Assembly: GCF_018986435.1 (NCBI RefSeq) | Contig: NZ_JAHMIN010000016.1 | Span: forward strand, 29,438 to 93,437 | DNA length: 64,000 nt | Source of the DNA: Hahella sp. HN01 | GTDB lineage: Bacteria > Pseudomonadota > Gammaproteobacteria > Pseudomonadales > Oleiphilaceae | Reading direction: 5' to 3' | Part shown: one piece after another, positions 1 through 11,372 of the stretch | How positions within the stretch are numbered: position 1 is the stretch's first letter | How the letters are laid out: each line of letters begins with the position of its first letter | Notes under the pieces: model-generated | What the model was told of the DNA's origin: nothing | Database searches by the model: none | Seen by the model: only the letters and a program-made list of their open reading frames with translations | Translations under genes and position numbers: made by a program

Positions 1-698
1 TAAGAAACAACAGGCTTGGTGACATTGTTCTTGATGTACTCAGCCGCTTCTTCTTCCGCAGTGCCGCCGATTTCACCGATCATGACGATCGCTTCAGTCT
101 GGGCGTCCTTCTGGAACATTTCCAGAATGTCGATGAAGTTGGAGCCAGGAATCGGGTCGCCGCCGATGCCCACGCAAGTGGACTGGCCGAAACCGAAGTC
201 AGTGGTCTGCTTAACGGCTTCATAAGTCAGGGTGCCGGAACGGGAAACGATACCGACTTTACCTGGCTTGTGAATGTGACCAGGCATGATGCCGATCTTG
301 CATTCGCCAGGAGTGATAACGCCTGGGCAGTTAGGTCCGATCAGACGCACGCCCAGCTCGTCGCACTTCACTTTCGCATCCAGCATGTCCAGAGTAGGAA
401 TGCCTTCAGTGATGCACACGATCAGTTTGATGCCTGCGTTAGCCGCTTCCAGGATGGAGTCTTTACAGAAAGGCGCAGGAACGTAGATAACAGACGCTTC
501 CGCGCCAGTTTGTTCTACAGCTTCTTTAACTGTGTTGAACACAGGCAGACCCAGGTGAGTCTGACCGCCTTTACCAGGAGTCACGCCGCCAACCATTTTG
601 GTGCCGTACGCAATTGCCTGTTCAGAATGGAATGTGCCCTGGGAGCCAGTGAAACCCTGGCAGATGACCTTGGTATTTTTATCGATCAAAATACTCAT
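1..698 (-). CDS. sucD: Succinyl-CoA synthetase (ligase) alpha subunit, 3' end cut by window
   Basis: Alpha subunit of succinyl-CoA synthetase, which converts succinyl-CoA to succinate with nucleotide triphosphate formation in the cytoplasmic TCA cycle. The 232 residues present begin [20 protein letters not shown] and match the N-terminal CoA-binding fold nearly residue for residue with the E. coli protein (289 aa from memory). The [10 protein letters not shown] loop and the [17 protein letters not shown] segment are clear. The phosphohistidine that E. coli carries near residue 246 would lie beyond the window edge, so it cannot be checked. The ATG overlaps the sucC stop codon by one base (TAATG), which indicates translational coupling. 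Confidence 0.97.
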   Translation of the reverse strand, partial: MSILIDKNTKVICQGFTGSQGTFHSEQAIAYGTKMVGGVTPGKGGQTHLGLPVFNTVKEAVEQTGAEASVIYVPAPFCKDSILEAANAGIKLIVCITEGIPTLDMLDAKVKCDELGVRLIGPNCPGVITPGECKIGIMPGHIHKPGKVGIVSRSGTLTYEAVKQTTDFGFGQSTCVGIGGDPIPGSNFIDILEMFQKDAQTEAIVMIGEIGGTAEEEAAEYIKNNVTKPVVS

Positions 699-1864
699 TA
701 TTTACCCTCCGCTGCTTTAACCACGGCTTCAGCAGCATGAGTCAGACTTTCCGCTGCGATAATGTTCAACCCGCTGTCGGCAAGTTTCTTAGCGCCCAGC
801 TCGGCGTTGTTGCCTTCCAGACGTACGACCACAGGAATCTTGACGCCAACTTCTTCCACAGCGCCGATGATGCCGTCAGCAATCAGGTCGCAACGAACGA
901 TGCCGCCGAAAATGTTGACCAGAACCGCTTTTACGTTGTCGTCGGAGAGAATGATTTTGAACGCTTCAGTCACGCGCTCTTTAGTCGCGCCGCCGCCTAC
1001 GTCCAGGAAGTTAGCGGGCGCGCCGCCGTGCAGCTTAACGATGTCCATGGTGCCCATGGCCAGGCCTGCGCCGTTAACCATACAGCCGATGTTGCCTTCC
1101 AGCGCAACGTAGTTCAGTTCCCACTTGGCAGCATGAGCTTCGCGCGGATCTTCCTGCGAAGGATCGTGCATGTCGCGAATGCGCGGCTGACGGTACAGAG
1201 CGTTGCCGTCCACAACCACTTTCGCGTCCAGACAGTGCAGGTTGCCGTCTTTAGTGATAACTAGCGGGTTCACTTCCAGCAGCGCCAGATCCAGATCTTG
1301 GAACAGTTTCGCCAGGCCCAGGAAAATTTTAGTGAACTGCTTAACCTGATCGCTGTTCAGACCCAATGCGAACGCCAGTTCACGCGCTTGATAAGGCTGT
1401 GCGCCCACCAGCGGGTCGATAACTGCTTTCAGGATTTTTTCAGGAGTCTCTTCAGCGACTTTCTCGATTTCAACGCCGCCTTCGGTAGACGCCATAAACA
1501 CGATGCGACGCGTGCCGCGATCCATTACCGCGCCCAAGTACAGTTCCTGATCGATGTCCGTGCAGGACTCAACCAGAATCTTGTTAACAGGCTGACCTTT
1601 CTCGTCGGTCTGATAGGTTACCAGGTTATGACCAAGCCACTTCTCAGCAAATGCCTTAATCTCTTCCTTGGAAGATACTAACTTAACGCCACCCGCTTTA
1701 CCGCGGCCGCCTGCGTGAACCTGCGCTTTAACCACCCACTGGCTTCCGCCAATGGAGTCAGCGGCAGACATGGCCTCTTGTGCGGACTCACAGGCAAAGC
1801 CCTTGGAGACGGGCAGACCATAGTCCGCAAAGAGTTGCTTAGCTTGATACTCATGAAGATTCAT
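698..1864 (-). CDS. sucC: Succinyl-CoA synthetase (ADP-forming) beta subunit
   Basis: Beta subunit of succinyl-CoA synthetase and partner of SucD. Its length of 388 aa equals the usual length. The N-terminal ATP-grasp domain starts [12 protein letters not shown] and has the glycine-rich [15 protein letters not shown] stretch at about residues 49-63. The C-terminal ligase/CoA domain includes the [16 protein letters not shown] and FLDVGGGA segments. It is followed by sucD with a one-base overlap. An intrinsic terminator behind lpd lies about 280 bp upstream of the start, so sucCD probably has its own promoter in the 1865-2143 gap as well as any read-through from the larger TCA block. Confidence 0.98.
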   Translation of the reverse strand: MNLHEYQAKQLFADYGLPVSKGFACESAQEAMSAADSIGGSQWVVKAQVHAGGRGKAGGVKLVSSKEEIKAFAEKWLGHNLVTYQTDEKGQPVNKILVESCTDIDQELYLGAVMDRGTRRIVFMASTEGGVEIEKVAEETPEKILKAVIDPLVGAQPYQARELAFALGLNSDQVKQFTKIFLGLAKLFQDLDLALLEVNPLVITKDGNLHCLDAKVVVDGNALYRQPRIRDMHDPSQEDPREAHAAKWELNYVALEGNIGCMVNGAGLAMGTMDIVKLHGGAPANFLDVGGGATKERVTEAFKIILSDDNVKAVLVNIFGGIVRCDLIADGIIGAVEEVGVKIPVVVRLEGNNAELGAKKLADSGLNIIAAESLTHAAEAVVKAAEGK

Positions 1865-2143
1865 AACGTTTTCCGCTTTTTAGTCAGCTTTCGACTTATT
1901 TACCACCGTGCAAACGAGCACAACGTTTCACGTTCTCGCGAGCAGGCTTCCAGCATGAGACTCAAACTTCTCAGCCTGCGCGCAAAACTGCGCCATGTCC
2001 GCTTAGGTGACCTCTCTAACACACTCTTTATATCGAGAGCCCAGTTTTGGCGCCCTGTCTCTTCAACGGCGGCCGGCCAGACGCTTTGACGTCTCACCTA
2101 CGCCGCATTCGCCGAAGGGGCGGTCGCGCTCCTTCCCGACGCT
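1865..2143. other. Upstream region of sucCD
   Basis: About 280 bp without a convincing gene between sucC and the lpd terminator. It should hold the sucCD promoter on the minus strand. A TATAAA-like element near 2028-2033 (minus strand) is the only -10-like sequence I noticed, and I could not pair it with a good -35. The short open frames here have no recognisable content. Confidence 0.4.
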
Positions 2144-2175
2144 CTCAAAACAAAAGGAGGGGCAATCCCCTCCTT
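2144..2175 (-). terminator. Intrinsic terminator after lpd
   Basis: A perfect 9-bp stem (aaggagggg at 2154-2162, cccctcctt at 2167-2175) with a 4-base loop. Read on the minus strand it is followed by TTTTGTTTTG. It lies 9 bp after the lpd stop codon. Confidence 0.85.
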
Positions 2176-2183
2176 ATTCAGCC

Positions 2184-3632
<1,449 letters not shown>

Positions 3633-3668
3633 TTAGTTATAGGTACATAAAAGGTTTTGCGACAATGC

Positions 3669-3690
3669 CCCTCCGCAACCGCGCGGAGGG
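3669..3690 (-). other. Stem-loop in the odhB-lpd spacer
   Basis: CCCTCCGC (3669-3676) and GCGGAGGG (3683-3690) form a perfect 8-bp stem with a 6-base loop in the 113-bp gap between odhB and lpd. No T-run follows on the minus strand (ATTGTCGC), so it is more likely an mRNA processing or stabilising hairpin than a simple terminator. Function is inferred. Confidence 0.45.
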
Positions 3691-3730
3691 AGCATGACGC
3701 GCCGGAAAACTCGGCGGCGAAAGCGCTGGA

Positions 3731-4966
3731 TCAGATATCCAGCAGAATCCGCGCAGGATCTTCCAGCAGATCCTTGATAGTCACCAAAAACTGTACCGCT
3801 TCCTTACCGTCGATCATGCGGTGGTCGTATGACAGCGCCAGGTACATCATCGGCAGAATCACCACTTGGCCATTTACAGCCATCGGACGCTCCTGGATTT
3901 TGTGCATACCCATAATAGCGGTTTGCGGCGGGTTCAGGATCGGCGTAGACATCAACGAACCGAAAACGCCGCCATTGGAAATGGTGAACGTTCCGCCAGT
4001 CATGTCTTCGATTGACAGCTTGCCGTCGCGCGCTTTCTTACCGAAGTCGCCGATGGTGGATTCAATTTCCGCCAAGCCCATTTGATCTGCATCGCGCAGG
4101 ATAGGCACAACCAGACCGCGCTCGGTGGATACCGCTACGCCAACGTCCTGATAACCGTGGTAAACGATGTCGTTACCATCGATAGAAGCGTTCACAGCGG
4201 GGAAACGCTTCAACGCTTCACAGGCCGCTTTAACGAAGAAGGACATGAAGCCCAGTTTCACGCCGTTATGACGCTTCTCGAACAGATCTTTGTATTGCTT
4301 ACGCAGATCCATGATCGGCTTCATGTTGACTTCGTTGAAGGTAGTCAGCATTGCAGAGTTATGCTGAGCATCCAGCAGACGACGCGCGATGCTGGCGCGC
4401 AGACGAGTCATCGGCACGCGTTTCTCTGGGCGCGCTCCCGCTGGAGATTCAATAGCAGGCATAGCCGGCGCCGCTGCAGGTTGAGCGGAGGACTTCACTT
4501 CAGCAGTAACGCTGGTAGTGTTGGAAGACAAGTGGTTCATCACGTCTTCCTTGGTCACTCTACCGCCTTTACCTGTGCCCTGAATGTCGGAAGGATTCAG
4601 ATTGTTCTCTTCCGCCATTTTGCGCGCGGATGGGCTCAGAATCGCTTCCTGACCCGCCTTGGCTTCAGTCGCCGCAGGCGCAGCCTGTGGCTTTTCTTCC
4701 GCAGCGGCAGGCGCCGCCGTTCCAGCCGCGCCTTCTTTAAATACTGCAATAACTTCTTCGCTAAGCACCGTCTCGCCTTCGCCTTTGAGAACTTTCTCAA
4801 TGACGCCGGCTGCGGGCGCTACAACCTCGAGCACCACTTTATCCGTCTCGATATCGACCAGTAGCTCGTCCCTAGCCACGGATTCCCCAGGTTTTTTATG
4901 CCAAGTCGCCACTACGCCGTCCGCGACGGACTCTGGGAAAGTAGGAGCTTTAATTTCGATCGCCAT
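3731..4966 (-). CDS. odhB: 2-oxoglutarate dehydrogenase E2, dihydrolipoamide succinyltransferase
   Basis: E2 core of the 2-oxoglutarate dehydrogenase complex (also called sucB); it transfers the succinyl group from the lipoyl arm to CoA. 411 aa, normal for the family. Residues 1-75 form one lipoyl domain with the attachment lysine in [11 protein letters not shown] (Lys43). An Ala/Pro/Glu-rich hinge follows, then a peripheral-subunit-binding domain at about 110-146 ([12 protein letters not shown] to [10 protein letters not shown]). The second hinge leads to the catalytic acyltransferase domain with [13 protein letters not shown] (His382, Asp386). The start has AAAGGATAAAAG directly upstream. 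It lies 31 bp downstream of odhA and forms an operon with it. Confidence 0.97.
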   Translation of the reverse strand: MAIEIKAPTFPESVADGVVATWHKKPGESVARDELLVDIETDKVVLEVVAPAAGVIEKVLKGEGETVLSEEVIAVFKEGAAGTAAPAAAEEKPQAAPAATEAKAGQEAILSPSARKMAEENNLNPSDIQGTGKGGRVTKEDVMNHLSSNTTSVTAEVKSSAQPAAAPAMPAIESPAGARPEKRVPMTRLRASIARRLLDAQHNSAMLTTFNEVNMKPIMDLRKQYKDLFEKRHNGVKLGFMSFFVKAACEALKRFPAVNASIDGNDIVYHGYQDVGVAVSTERGLVVPILRDADQMGLAEIESTIGDFGKKARDGKLSIEDMTGGTFTISNGGVFGSLMSTPILNPPQTAIMGMHKIQERPMAVNGQVVILPMMYLALSYDHRMIDGKEAVQFLVTIKDLLEDPARILLDI

Positions 4967-4997
4967 CTTTTATCCTTTGTACTAACTAAGCGCCTGT

Positions 4998-7838
4998 TTA
5001 AATAGTAAAGGCATCGTTAACTAATTTAGCTTGCTCTTCCGCATGGACATGGCCATAGCCCGCAGCAGGAGCGGCGGAGCCCGGACGTCCAGCGTACTCG
5101 AGATAGAGTTTCGGGTGCGTCTTCGCGAGGACGTTACGCATATGGTGCTGACTGCAGTACCAGGCGCCCTGGTTCATTGGCTCTTCCTGACACCAGACGA
5201 TATTGGTCAACTTCTTGTACGCAGACAAAACTTCTTCCAGATCGTCTTCGGGGAACGGGTACAACTGCTCTATGCGGATAATCGCCACGTCCTGTATGTT
5301 TTCATTACGACGCTTATCCAACAAGTCGTAATACACCTTACCGCTACACATAATGACCCGACGAACCTGCTTCGGATCGATATGGTCGTCGATCTCGCCA
5401 AGGACGGTGTGGAAGTGACCTTCGGCAAGCTCCTCAACCGTAGAGACCGCGTCTTTATGGCGCAGCAGACTCTTCGGACTCATCGCCACCAGAGGCTTAC
5501 GCAGCGGACGCTTAACCTGACGACGCAGCATATGGAATACCTGCGCAGGCGTGGTCGGCACGCAGACCTGGATATTGTGCTCAGCGCACAACTGCAGATA
5601 ACGCTCCAGACGCGCTGAAGAGTGCTCTGGCCCCTGCCCTTCATAGCCGTGCGGCAGCAACATGGTCAGACCGCATAAACGGCCCCACTTGTGCTCGCCA
5701 CTGGTGATGAACTGGTCGATAACAACCTGGGCGCCGTTAGCGAAGTCGCCGAACTGAGCCTCCCAAATCACCAGGGTTTTCGGGTTAGTCGTGGCGTAGC
5801 CATATTCGAACGCCAACACCGCCTCTTCAGAGAGGTAGGAGTCGTAGATGTCGAACACGGACTGTCCTTCCGCCAAATGCTGCAACGGAATATGCAATCC
5901 GCCGTCCTTCTGGTTATGAAGAACCGCATGTCTATGGGAGAAAGTACCGCGACCAACATCCTGACCGGTCAGACGTATGCTATGGCCTTCATGCAACAAG
6001 GTTGCATACGCCATAACTTCTGCATAACCCCAGTTCACCGGCATAGCGCTTTGGGTCATTTTTTTGCGGTCTTCCAAGATTTTGGAGACCTGACGCTGAG
6101 GCACGAATCCGTCAGGCAGCACATCCATTTTCCGGCCGAGCTTCTGCAGCGTTTTAAGATTGATGCCAGTCTTGCACTTGGCTGTCCATTTGTGGCCCAG
6201 GTAGGGAGACCAGTCAACAAACAACTCTTTATTAGGCTCTTTCACCAAGCTTTTAACGACGTGATCGCCTTTATCCAGCAGATCGCGATATTCGTTTTCC
6301 AGGCGAGCGGATTCTTCTTCGGTGATGACGCCTTCGTTAATCAACCGCTGAGCGTAAATCTGGCGGGTGGTTGGCAGGCTTTTGATGCATTGATACATCA
6401 ACGGCTGAGTCGCAGAAGGCTCATCCGCTTCGTTGTGACCACGGCGGCGGTAACACAACAGGTCGATTACCACATCTTTCTTAAAGGTGTTGCGGTAATC
6501 CATCGCTACCTGTGTAACGAACAGAACCGCTTCCGGATCATCGCCGTTAACGTGGAAAATGGGCGCTTGAACCATTTTCGCAACGTCGGTGCAATACTCG
6601 GTGGAGCGCGCGTCTTCACGGCGATGAGTAGTGAAGCCAACCTGGTTATTAATGATGATGTGGACAGTGCCGCCAACGCCGTAACCACGGGTCTGGCTCA
6701 TCTGGAACGTTTCCATGACTACGCCCTGACCTGCGAACGCAGCGTCACCGTGCATGATCACAGGCACAACCGCATCACCGGCAGTATCGTCACGACGATC
6801 CTGGCGCGCTCTTACAGAGCCTTCCACTACCGGAGAAACGATTTCCAGGTGTGAAGGGTTGAACGCCAACGCCAAGTGAACTTCGCCACCCGGGGTCAGA
6901 ACGTTGGAAGAGAAGCCCTGGTGATACTTCACATCGCCGGAACCTTCATCCGACAGACGCTTGCCTTCAAACTCGTCAAACAACGCTTTGGGGTTTTTAC
7001 CCAGGGTGTTGACCAGCACGTTCAAACGACCACGGTGCGCCATACCGATAACGATTTCTTTGGCTCCGTAGCTTCCCGCTCTCTGAATCAACTCATCCAG
7101 CAACGGAATCAAGCTCTCGCCGCCTTCAAGGCCAAAGCGCTTGGTGCCTGGATATCGTGAAGATAAGTATTTTTCGAGACCTTCCGCCGCGCTCAATCTT
7201 TCTAACAGGTGATAGCGACGCTCTTTCTCATATACAGGATGCGAGCGCACTGATTCAAGACGCTGCTGAACCCAGCGCTTTTCTTCAGTATTAACGATAT
7301 GCATGTACTCGGCGCCGACGGTATCGCAGTAGGTAAACTCTAAACCGCGAATGATCTCGCCGAAGGTCATGGTCTCTACGCCGAAGCACAATGAACCAGT
7401 CTGGAATACAGTATCCAGGTCCGCTCGGGTCAAGCCGTGATATTCCAACTCCAAGTCCGCGACATGCTCGCGCACCATCAGGTTGAGGGGATCCAGTTTG
7501 GCTTTCTGATGTCCACGAAAACGGTAGGTGTTAATCAGCTGCAGCACCTTGACCTGTTTACGTTCATGCTCAGTGCTGACCAATGATGTTGGACTGGCTT
7601 CGACAGCCGCTGCACGTCTGCGCGACAGTTTCAGGAACTGCTCTTTAATGACGGAGTGAGGAATATCCTGACTGGGCAGCCCTTCCTCTTTTGGCAGTTT
7701 GTCGAAATACTCACGCCAGGCCTGGGGTATGCCGTTAGGATCGGTGAGATAGGTCTCATAGAGTTGCTCAACATAGGCAAAGTTCCCACCTGCCAAATGG
7801 GAAGTCCGCCACAGCTGCTCCATCGTGCTTTCGTGCAT
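4998..7838 (-). CDS. odhA: 2-oxoglutarate dehydrogenase E1 (thiamine diphosphate-dependent)
   Basis: E1 component (sucA) that decarboxylates 2-oxoglutarate on thiamine diphosphate and succinylates the E2 lipoyl group. 946 aa, close to the E. coli length. Visible motifs are the N-terminal E2-contact segment, VIGMAHRGRLNVL, the ThDP/Mg region from HGDAAFAGQGVVMETF to IIINNQVGFTTHR, and the C-terminal transketolase-like DVGRGTFSHRHAVLHNQ. The first ATG (MHESTMEQL) is used here; a second ATG five codons on is possible and neither has a strong Shine-Dalgarno. It is followed by odhB after 31 bp and preceded by a 292-bp gap after sdhB that contains a long stem-loop. Confidence 0.97.
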   Translation of the reverse strand: MHESTMEQLWRTSHLAGGNFAYVEQLYETYLTDPNGIPQAWREYFDKLPKEEGLPSQDIPHSVIKEQFLKLSRRRAAAVEASPTSLVSTEHERKQVKVLQLINTYRFRGHQKAKLDPLNLMVREHVADLELEYHGLTRADLDTVFQTGSLCFGVETMTFGEIIRGLEFTYCDTVGAEYMHIVNTEEKRWVQQRLESVRSHPVYEKERRYHLLERLSAAEGLEKYLSSRYPGTKRFGLEGGESLIPLLDELIQRAGSYGAKEIVIGMAHRGRLNVLVNTLGKNPKALFDEFEGKRLSDEGSGDVKYHQGFSSNVLTPGGEVHLALAFNPSHLEIVSPVVEGSVRARQDRRDDTAGDAVVPVIMHGDAAFAGQGVVMETFQMSQTRGYGVGGTVHIIINNQVGFTTHRREDARSTEYCTDVAKMVQAPIFHVNGDDPEAVLFVTQVAMDYRNTFKKDVVIDLLCYRRRGHNEADEPSATQPLMYQCIKSLPTTRQIYAQRLINEGVITEEESARLENEYRDLLDKGDHVVKSLVKEPNKELFVDWSPYLGHKWTAKCKTGINLKTLQKLGRKMDVLPDGFVPQRQVSKILEDRKKMTQSAMPVNWGYAEVMAYATLLHEGHSIRLTGQDVGRGTFSHRHAVLHNQKDGGLHIPLQHLAEGQSVFDIYDSYLSEEAVLAFEYGYATTNPKTLVIWEAQFGDFANGAQVVIDQFITSGEHKWGRLCGLTMLLPHGYEGQGPEHSSARLERYLQLCAEHNIQVCVPTTPAQVFHMLRRQVKRPLRKPLVAMSPKSLLRHKDAVSTVEELAEGHFHTVLGEIDDHIDPKQVRRVIMCSGKVYYDLLDKRRNENIQDVAIIRIEQLYPFPEDDLEEVLSAYKKLTNIVWCQEEPMNQGAWYCSQHHMRNVLAKTHPKLYLEYAGRPGSAAPAAGYGHVHAEEQAKLVNDAFTI

Positions 7839-8130
7839 ATAGCTCGCCTTGGTTGCATCAGGGAACTATCTGCTTAAGGCCACTGATTACGGCTCGTTCC
7901 AGCGTCGCAAAGGCGTGCCAAACCACAGATAGCGCAGAGGACATCTGCATAACCCCGTAGGTTTACAACAGTAAACCACCCCGTCCTTAAAATAGAGGGA
8001 GTGGATTTCCTACCAGTTCAGTTTGTTTATGTCGCGCGCATGTTCTGCAACACGCGCGCGCTATTAGCTTCTTAGTATAGACAGCTAATTCAGCAACGAC
8101 CGTAACAGTGTAATTTTTTAAATTATAGTT
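7839..8130. other. sdhB-odhA spacer with stem-loop
   Basis: A 292-bp gap with no credible gene. It contains gcgcgcatgtt (8034-8044) and aacacgcgcgc (8049-8059), separated by CTGC. In minus-strand RNA this makes an 11-bp stem with one G-U pair. In plus-strand RNA the same position is an A-C mismatch, so the structure favours the minus-strand transcript coming from sdhCDAB. A weaker 7-bp inverted repeat (7960-7966 / 7971-7977) lies nearer odhA. The odhAB promoter is expected here but was not located. Confidence 0.5.
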
Positions 8131-8835
8131 TTAAGTAGCACGCTGTAAGAGCATATTGCGTATGTGGCCGATGGCTCTGGTTGGATTCAGGCCTTTCGGG
8201 CAAACGCTTACACAATTCATGATTCCCCGGCAGCGGAATACGCTGAACGGGTCGTCGAGATTCGCCAATCTTTCTTCGGTAGAAGTGTCGCGACTGTCAA
8301 CCAGGAATCTGTATGCCTGCAACAAGCCAGCGGGACCAACGAACTTATCTGGGTTCCACCAGAACGACGGGCATGAAGTAGAACAGCACGCACAAAGAAT
8401 ACATTCATACAGGCCGTCCAGCTTTTCACGCTCTTCGGGTGACTGCAATCGCTCAATCGCCGGAGGCGGATTGTCATTCACCACGAATGGCTTAATTTTC
8501 TCGTACTGCTTGTAGAAAATCGCCATATCCACAACCAGATCGCGAATAACCGGCAACCCTGGCAACGGACGCAAAACCAGCTTGTTGTTTTTCACCACCT
8601 GAGAAAGAGGAGTGATGCACGCCAAGCCATTTTTGCCGTTCATGTTCATGCCGTCGGAGCCGCACACGCCCTCACGGCATGAGCGACGATACGCCAAGGT
8701 CGGATCTTTCTCTTTCATCAGTCCCAGCACGTCCAGAACCATAAGGTCCTTGCCCGCAGGGACTTCCAGCTCCACATCCTGCATGAAGGGAGCTTCGTCA
8801 ACTTCCGGATTATAACGATAGATGCTTACCAACAT
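8131..8835 (-). CDS. sdhB: Succinate dehydrogenase iron-sulfur subunit
   Basis: Iron-sulfur subunit of complex II; it passes electrons from SdhA flavin to the membrane quinone site. 234 aa. All three clusters are visible: the [2Fe-2S] ligands in SCREGVCGSDGMNMNGKNGL with the last Cys just after, the [4Fe-4S] ligands in CILCACCSTSCP, and the [3Fe-4S] ligands in FRCRGIMNCVSVCPKGLNP. A conserved C-terminal RAIGHIRNMLLQ follows. It starts 21 bp after sdhA in the sdhCDAB operon. Confidence 0.98.
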   Translation of the reverse strand: MLVSIYRYNPEVDEAPFMQDVELEVPAGKDLMVLDVLGLMKEKDPTLAYRRSCREGVCGSDGMNMNGKNGLACITPLSQVVKNNKLVLRPLPGLPVIRDLVVDMAIFYKQYEKIKPFVVNDNPPPAIERLQSPEEREKLDGLYECILCACCSTSCPSFWWNPDKFVGPAGLLQAYRFLVDSRDTSTEERLANLDDPFSVFRCRGIMNCVSVCPKGLNPTRAIGHIRNMLLQRAT

Positions 8836-8856
8836 AACTCTGTCTCCCCAACGACA

Positions 8857-10629
8857 CTAGTAACTACGAGCTTTCGGAGGAAATGGCTCCACAATTTTAG
8901 GCGCGAAGTTTACTTCCCGCTTGCTTACCCGCTTGTCCACAGGGAAGTAAAGAGAGTGCTTCAGCCAATTGTCGTCGTCCCGTTCAGTGTAGTCGTTACG
9001 GGCGTGCGCTCCGCGGCTTTCCTTTCTTTCTTCAGCCGCAACAGCCGTCGCATAAGCGACCTCGTACAGGTTATCCAGCTCTAAAGCTTCGATACGAGCG
9101 GTATTGAACGCCATGCTCTTGTCTTCAAGAACCGTGTTCTTCACACGTCCGCCCAATTCTTCCAGCAGCTTCAGACCTTTCTGCATGCTTTCGCCATCGC
9201 GGAACACACCGAAATATAGCTGCATAGTGTTCTGCAGGTCTTTACGTACTTCCGCCACTTTTTCAGAGCCGGAGCCGCTGTTCAGTCTGTCCAGACGCGC
9301 CATGGTTGCGTCGATATCGGATTCAGATGCGTCATCCACACCGTAACCGTCTCTCAGCATCTTCTCAATGTGAAGTCCTGCTGCGCGACCAAATACAACC
9401 AAATCCAACAGCGAGTTGCCGCCCAGACGGTTTGCGCCGTGTACGGATACGCATGCAGCTTCGCCACAGGCGAACAAGCCGTCGATGACTTTGTCGTTAC
9501 CGTTTGCGTCCTGAGTCAGCGCCTGACCGCCGATGTTGGTCGGAATACCACCCATCATATAGTGACAGGTTGGAACAACCGGAATAGGTTCTTTTGCAGG
9601 ATCTACGTGCGCGAATGTTTTCGACAACTCCACAATGCCAGGCAAACGCAGGTGTAGCGTTTCTTCACCCAGATGATCCAGCTTCAGCAATACATGGTCT
9701 TTGTTGGGGCCGCAACCACGGCCTTCAAGGATCTCCATAATCATGGAGCGGGCGACGACGTCACGACCAGCAAGGTCTTTCGCGTTCGGCGCATAACGTT
9801 CCATGAAACGCTCGCCTTCGCCATTGATCAGATAACCGCCTTCACCACGACAACCTTCCGTCACAAGTACGCCAGCTTCAGCGATACCAGTTGGGTGGAA
9901 CTGCCACATTTCCATGTCCTGCGCCGGGAAGCCAGCGCGAAGAGCCATACCGACGCCGTCGCCAGTATTGATCAATGCATTAGTGGTGGATGCATAGATA
10001 CGGCCTGCGCCGCCAGTAGCCAGAACTGTCGCCTTGGCTTTGACGTAAACAGTTTCACCAGTTTCGATGCAGATAGCCGTTACGCCAACTACCGCGCCAG
10101 ACTGGTTTTTAACCAGATCAACTGCATACCATTCATTTAAAAAGGTAGTGCCGCCGCGCAGGTTGCCTTGATAAAGAGTGTGCAGCAGCGCATGACCAGT
10201 ACGGTCCGCCGCCGCGCAGGTACGAGCAGCCTGGCCGCCCTTACCGAAATCTTTGGACTGACCGCCAAAAGGACGCTGATAGATGCGCCCTGTCTCCGTA
10301 CGGGAGAAAGGCAGTCCCATGTGTTCCAGTTCAAATACTGCTTGAGGACCTACCGAACACATATATTCGATTGCATCCTGATCGCCGATATAGTCCGACC
10401 CCTTGACGGTGTCGTACATGTGCCAACGCCAATCGTCATTCGGGTCCGAACTGGCAATGGCGCAGGTGATCCCGCCCTGAGCGGAAACAGTGTGAGAACG
10501 GGTTGGGAATACTTTGGTGATACAAGCGGTTTTCACGCCGGACTGCGTCAACTGCAGCGCCGCGCGCATCCCGGCGCCGCCGCCGCCGATTACGATGGCA
10601 TCGTAAGAAAGAGTTCTAAGTTTAGACAT
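8857..10629 (-). CDS. sdhA: Succinate dehydrogenase flavoprotein subunit
   Basis: Catalytic flavoprotein of complex II that oxidises succinate to fumarate. 590 aa, standard length. The N-terminal FAD motif is [13 protein letters not shown] and the covalent-flavin histidine lies in [12 protein letters not shown]. The dicarboxylate-binding residues are in GMFHPTG-like [12 protein letters not shown], with the active-site arginine in the [16 protein letters not shown] region. [19 protein letters not shown] is also clear. It starts three bases after the sdhD stop and is followed 21 bp later by sdhB. Confidence 0.98.
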   Translation of the reverse strand: MSKLRTLSYDAIVIGGGGAGMRAALQLTQSGVKTACITKVFPTRSHTVSAQGGITCAIASSDPNDDWRWHMYDTVKGSDYIGDQDAIEYMCSVGPQAVFELEHMGLPFSRTETGRIYQRPFGGQSKDFGKGGQAARTCAAADRTGHALLHTLYQGNLRGGTTFLNEWYAVDLVKNQSGAVVGVTAICIETGETVYVKAKATVLATGGAGRIYASTTNALINTGDGVGMALRAGFPAQDMEMWQFHPTGIAEAGVLVTEGCRGEGGYLINGEGERFMERYAPNAKDLAGRDVVARSMIMEILEGRGCGPNKDHVLLKLDHLGEETLHLRLPGIVELSKTFAHVDPAKEPIPVVPTCHYMMGGIPTNIGGQALTQDANGNDKVIDGLFACGEAACVSVHGANRLGGNSLLDLVVFGRAAGLHIEKMLRDGYGVDDASESDIDATMARLDRLNSGSGSEKVAEVRKDLQNTMQLYFGVFRDGESMQKGLKLLEELGGRVKNTVLEDKSMAFNTARIEALELDNLYEVAYATAVAAEERKESRGAHARNDYTERDDDNWLKHSLYFPVDKRVSKREVNFAPKIVEPFPPKARSY

Positions 10630-10632
10630 GGA

Positions 10633-10980
10633 TTACAGCCCCCACAAAATTTGCACGCCCCAGATGAAGTAAACGAACATGATGGTTCCGCACGCGGCCT
10701 GCGCAACGAAACGGACCACGCCGTTTTTCATGTAGTCGGTGGTAATCGTCCACAAACCGATCCACGCGTGCGCACCAAGCGCCACCAGCGCAGCCAGGGA
10801 GAAAATTCTCATCCAAGTCTTGGCGAACAGTGCGCTCCATACTTCATAGGTCAGATCCGGCGTAAACACCAGGACGCCAACCATAAATGCGGTATAAAGA
10901 GCCAACACGACAGCGGAGACCCGCTGCACCATCCAATCATATGCGCCGCTACGGCCTAAATTGGTGACGCTGGTTACCAT
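10633..10980 (-). CDS. sdhD: Succinate dehydrogenase membrane anchor subunit
   Basis: Membrane anchor and haem/quinone-site subunit of complex II. 115 aa with three predicted membrane helices (about 20-40, 55-75, 90-112). The haem-ligand histidine is probably that in LGAHAWIGLWTITTDYMK, matching the HAWIGMWQV-type motif of E. coli SdhD. The frame opens at a TTG two codons upstream, but ATG at 10980 (MVTSVTNLGRSG) is preferred because GGCGGGAG lies just ahead. It overlaps the sdhC stop region by 7 bases, typical of coupled sdhC-sdhD. Confidence 0.93.
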   Translation of the reverse strand: MVTSVTNLGRSGAYDWMVQRVSAVVLALYTAFMVGVLVFTPDLTYEVWSALFAKTWMRIFSLAALVALGAHAWIGLWTITTDYMKNGVVRFVAQAACGTIMFVYFIWGVQILWGL

Positions 10981-11372
10981 ATCCAAACTCCCGCCAACAG
11001 AATGAGCACAACAGACACGGCTATCACAACCTTCGCTGCGATCTGCCCGCCCTTCAGGGTTTCACCGAAACCAGCATCCATAATGAGGTGCTTGATGCCA
11101 GCGACGAAGTGATAGAACAATGCGGCGAGAATGCCCCAAAGAATTAATTTTGCAAGAAAACTATCCATGACTGACTGAAGGGAAGCAAAACTTTCCTTGC
11201 TCGCCAGAGATGCGTCGAGCCCCCACAACAGGAACGCTATTGCAATGAAGATAATTACACCTGATATCCGATGCAGAATAGATGTAATTGCGGGTAGAGG
11301 AAAATGGAATTTCGTCAGATCTAGATTAACAGGTCTTTTGCTATTCACAGCTTCACACTCGATTATAGCCAT
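10974..11372 (-). CDS. sdhC: Succinate dehydrogenase cytochrome b556 subunit
   Basis: Large cytochrome b subunit of complex II. 132 aa with three membrane helices. It contains the family signature RPVNLDL, then SILHRISGVIIF and YHFVAGIKHLIMDAG, where a histidine is expected to bind haem b. The start is uncertain: ATG at 11372 has a weak ribosome site, and an internal GTG eight codons later (before NSKRPVNLDL) would give a start like that of Pseudomonas SdhC. It is the first gene of the sdhCDAB block and diverges from gltA. Confidence 0.94.
   Translation of the reverse strand: MAIIECEAVNSKRPVNLDLTKFHFPLPAITSILHRISGVIIFIAIAFLLWGLDASLASKESFASLQSVMDSFLAKLILWGILAALFYHFVAGIKHLIMDAGFGETLKGGQIAAKVVIAVSVVLILLAGVWIW

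Noticed and set aside
4082..4864. 260-codon plus-strand frame
   Set aside because: Antisense to odhB, including its repetitive hinge; no support.
5691..6854. 387-codon plus-strand frame
   Set aside because: Lies entirely opposite odhA, which has clear family motifs; a shadow frame with no recognisable domain.
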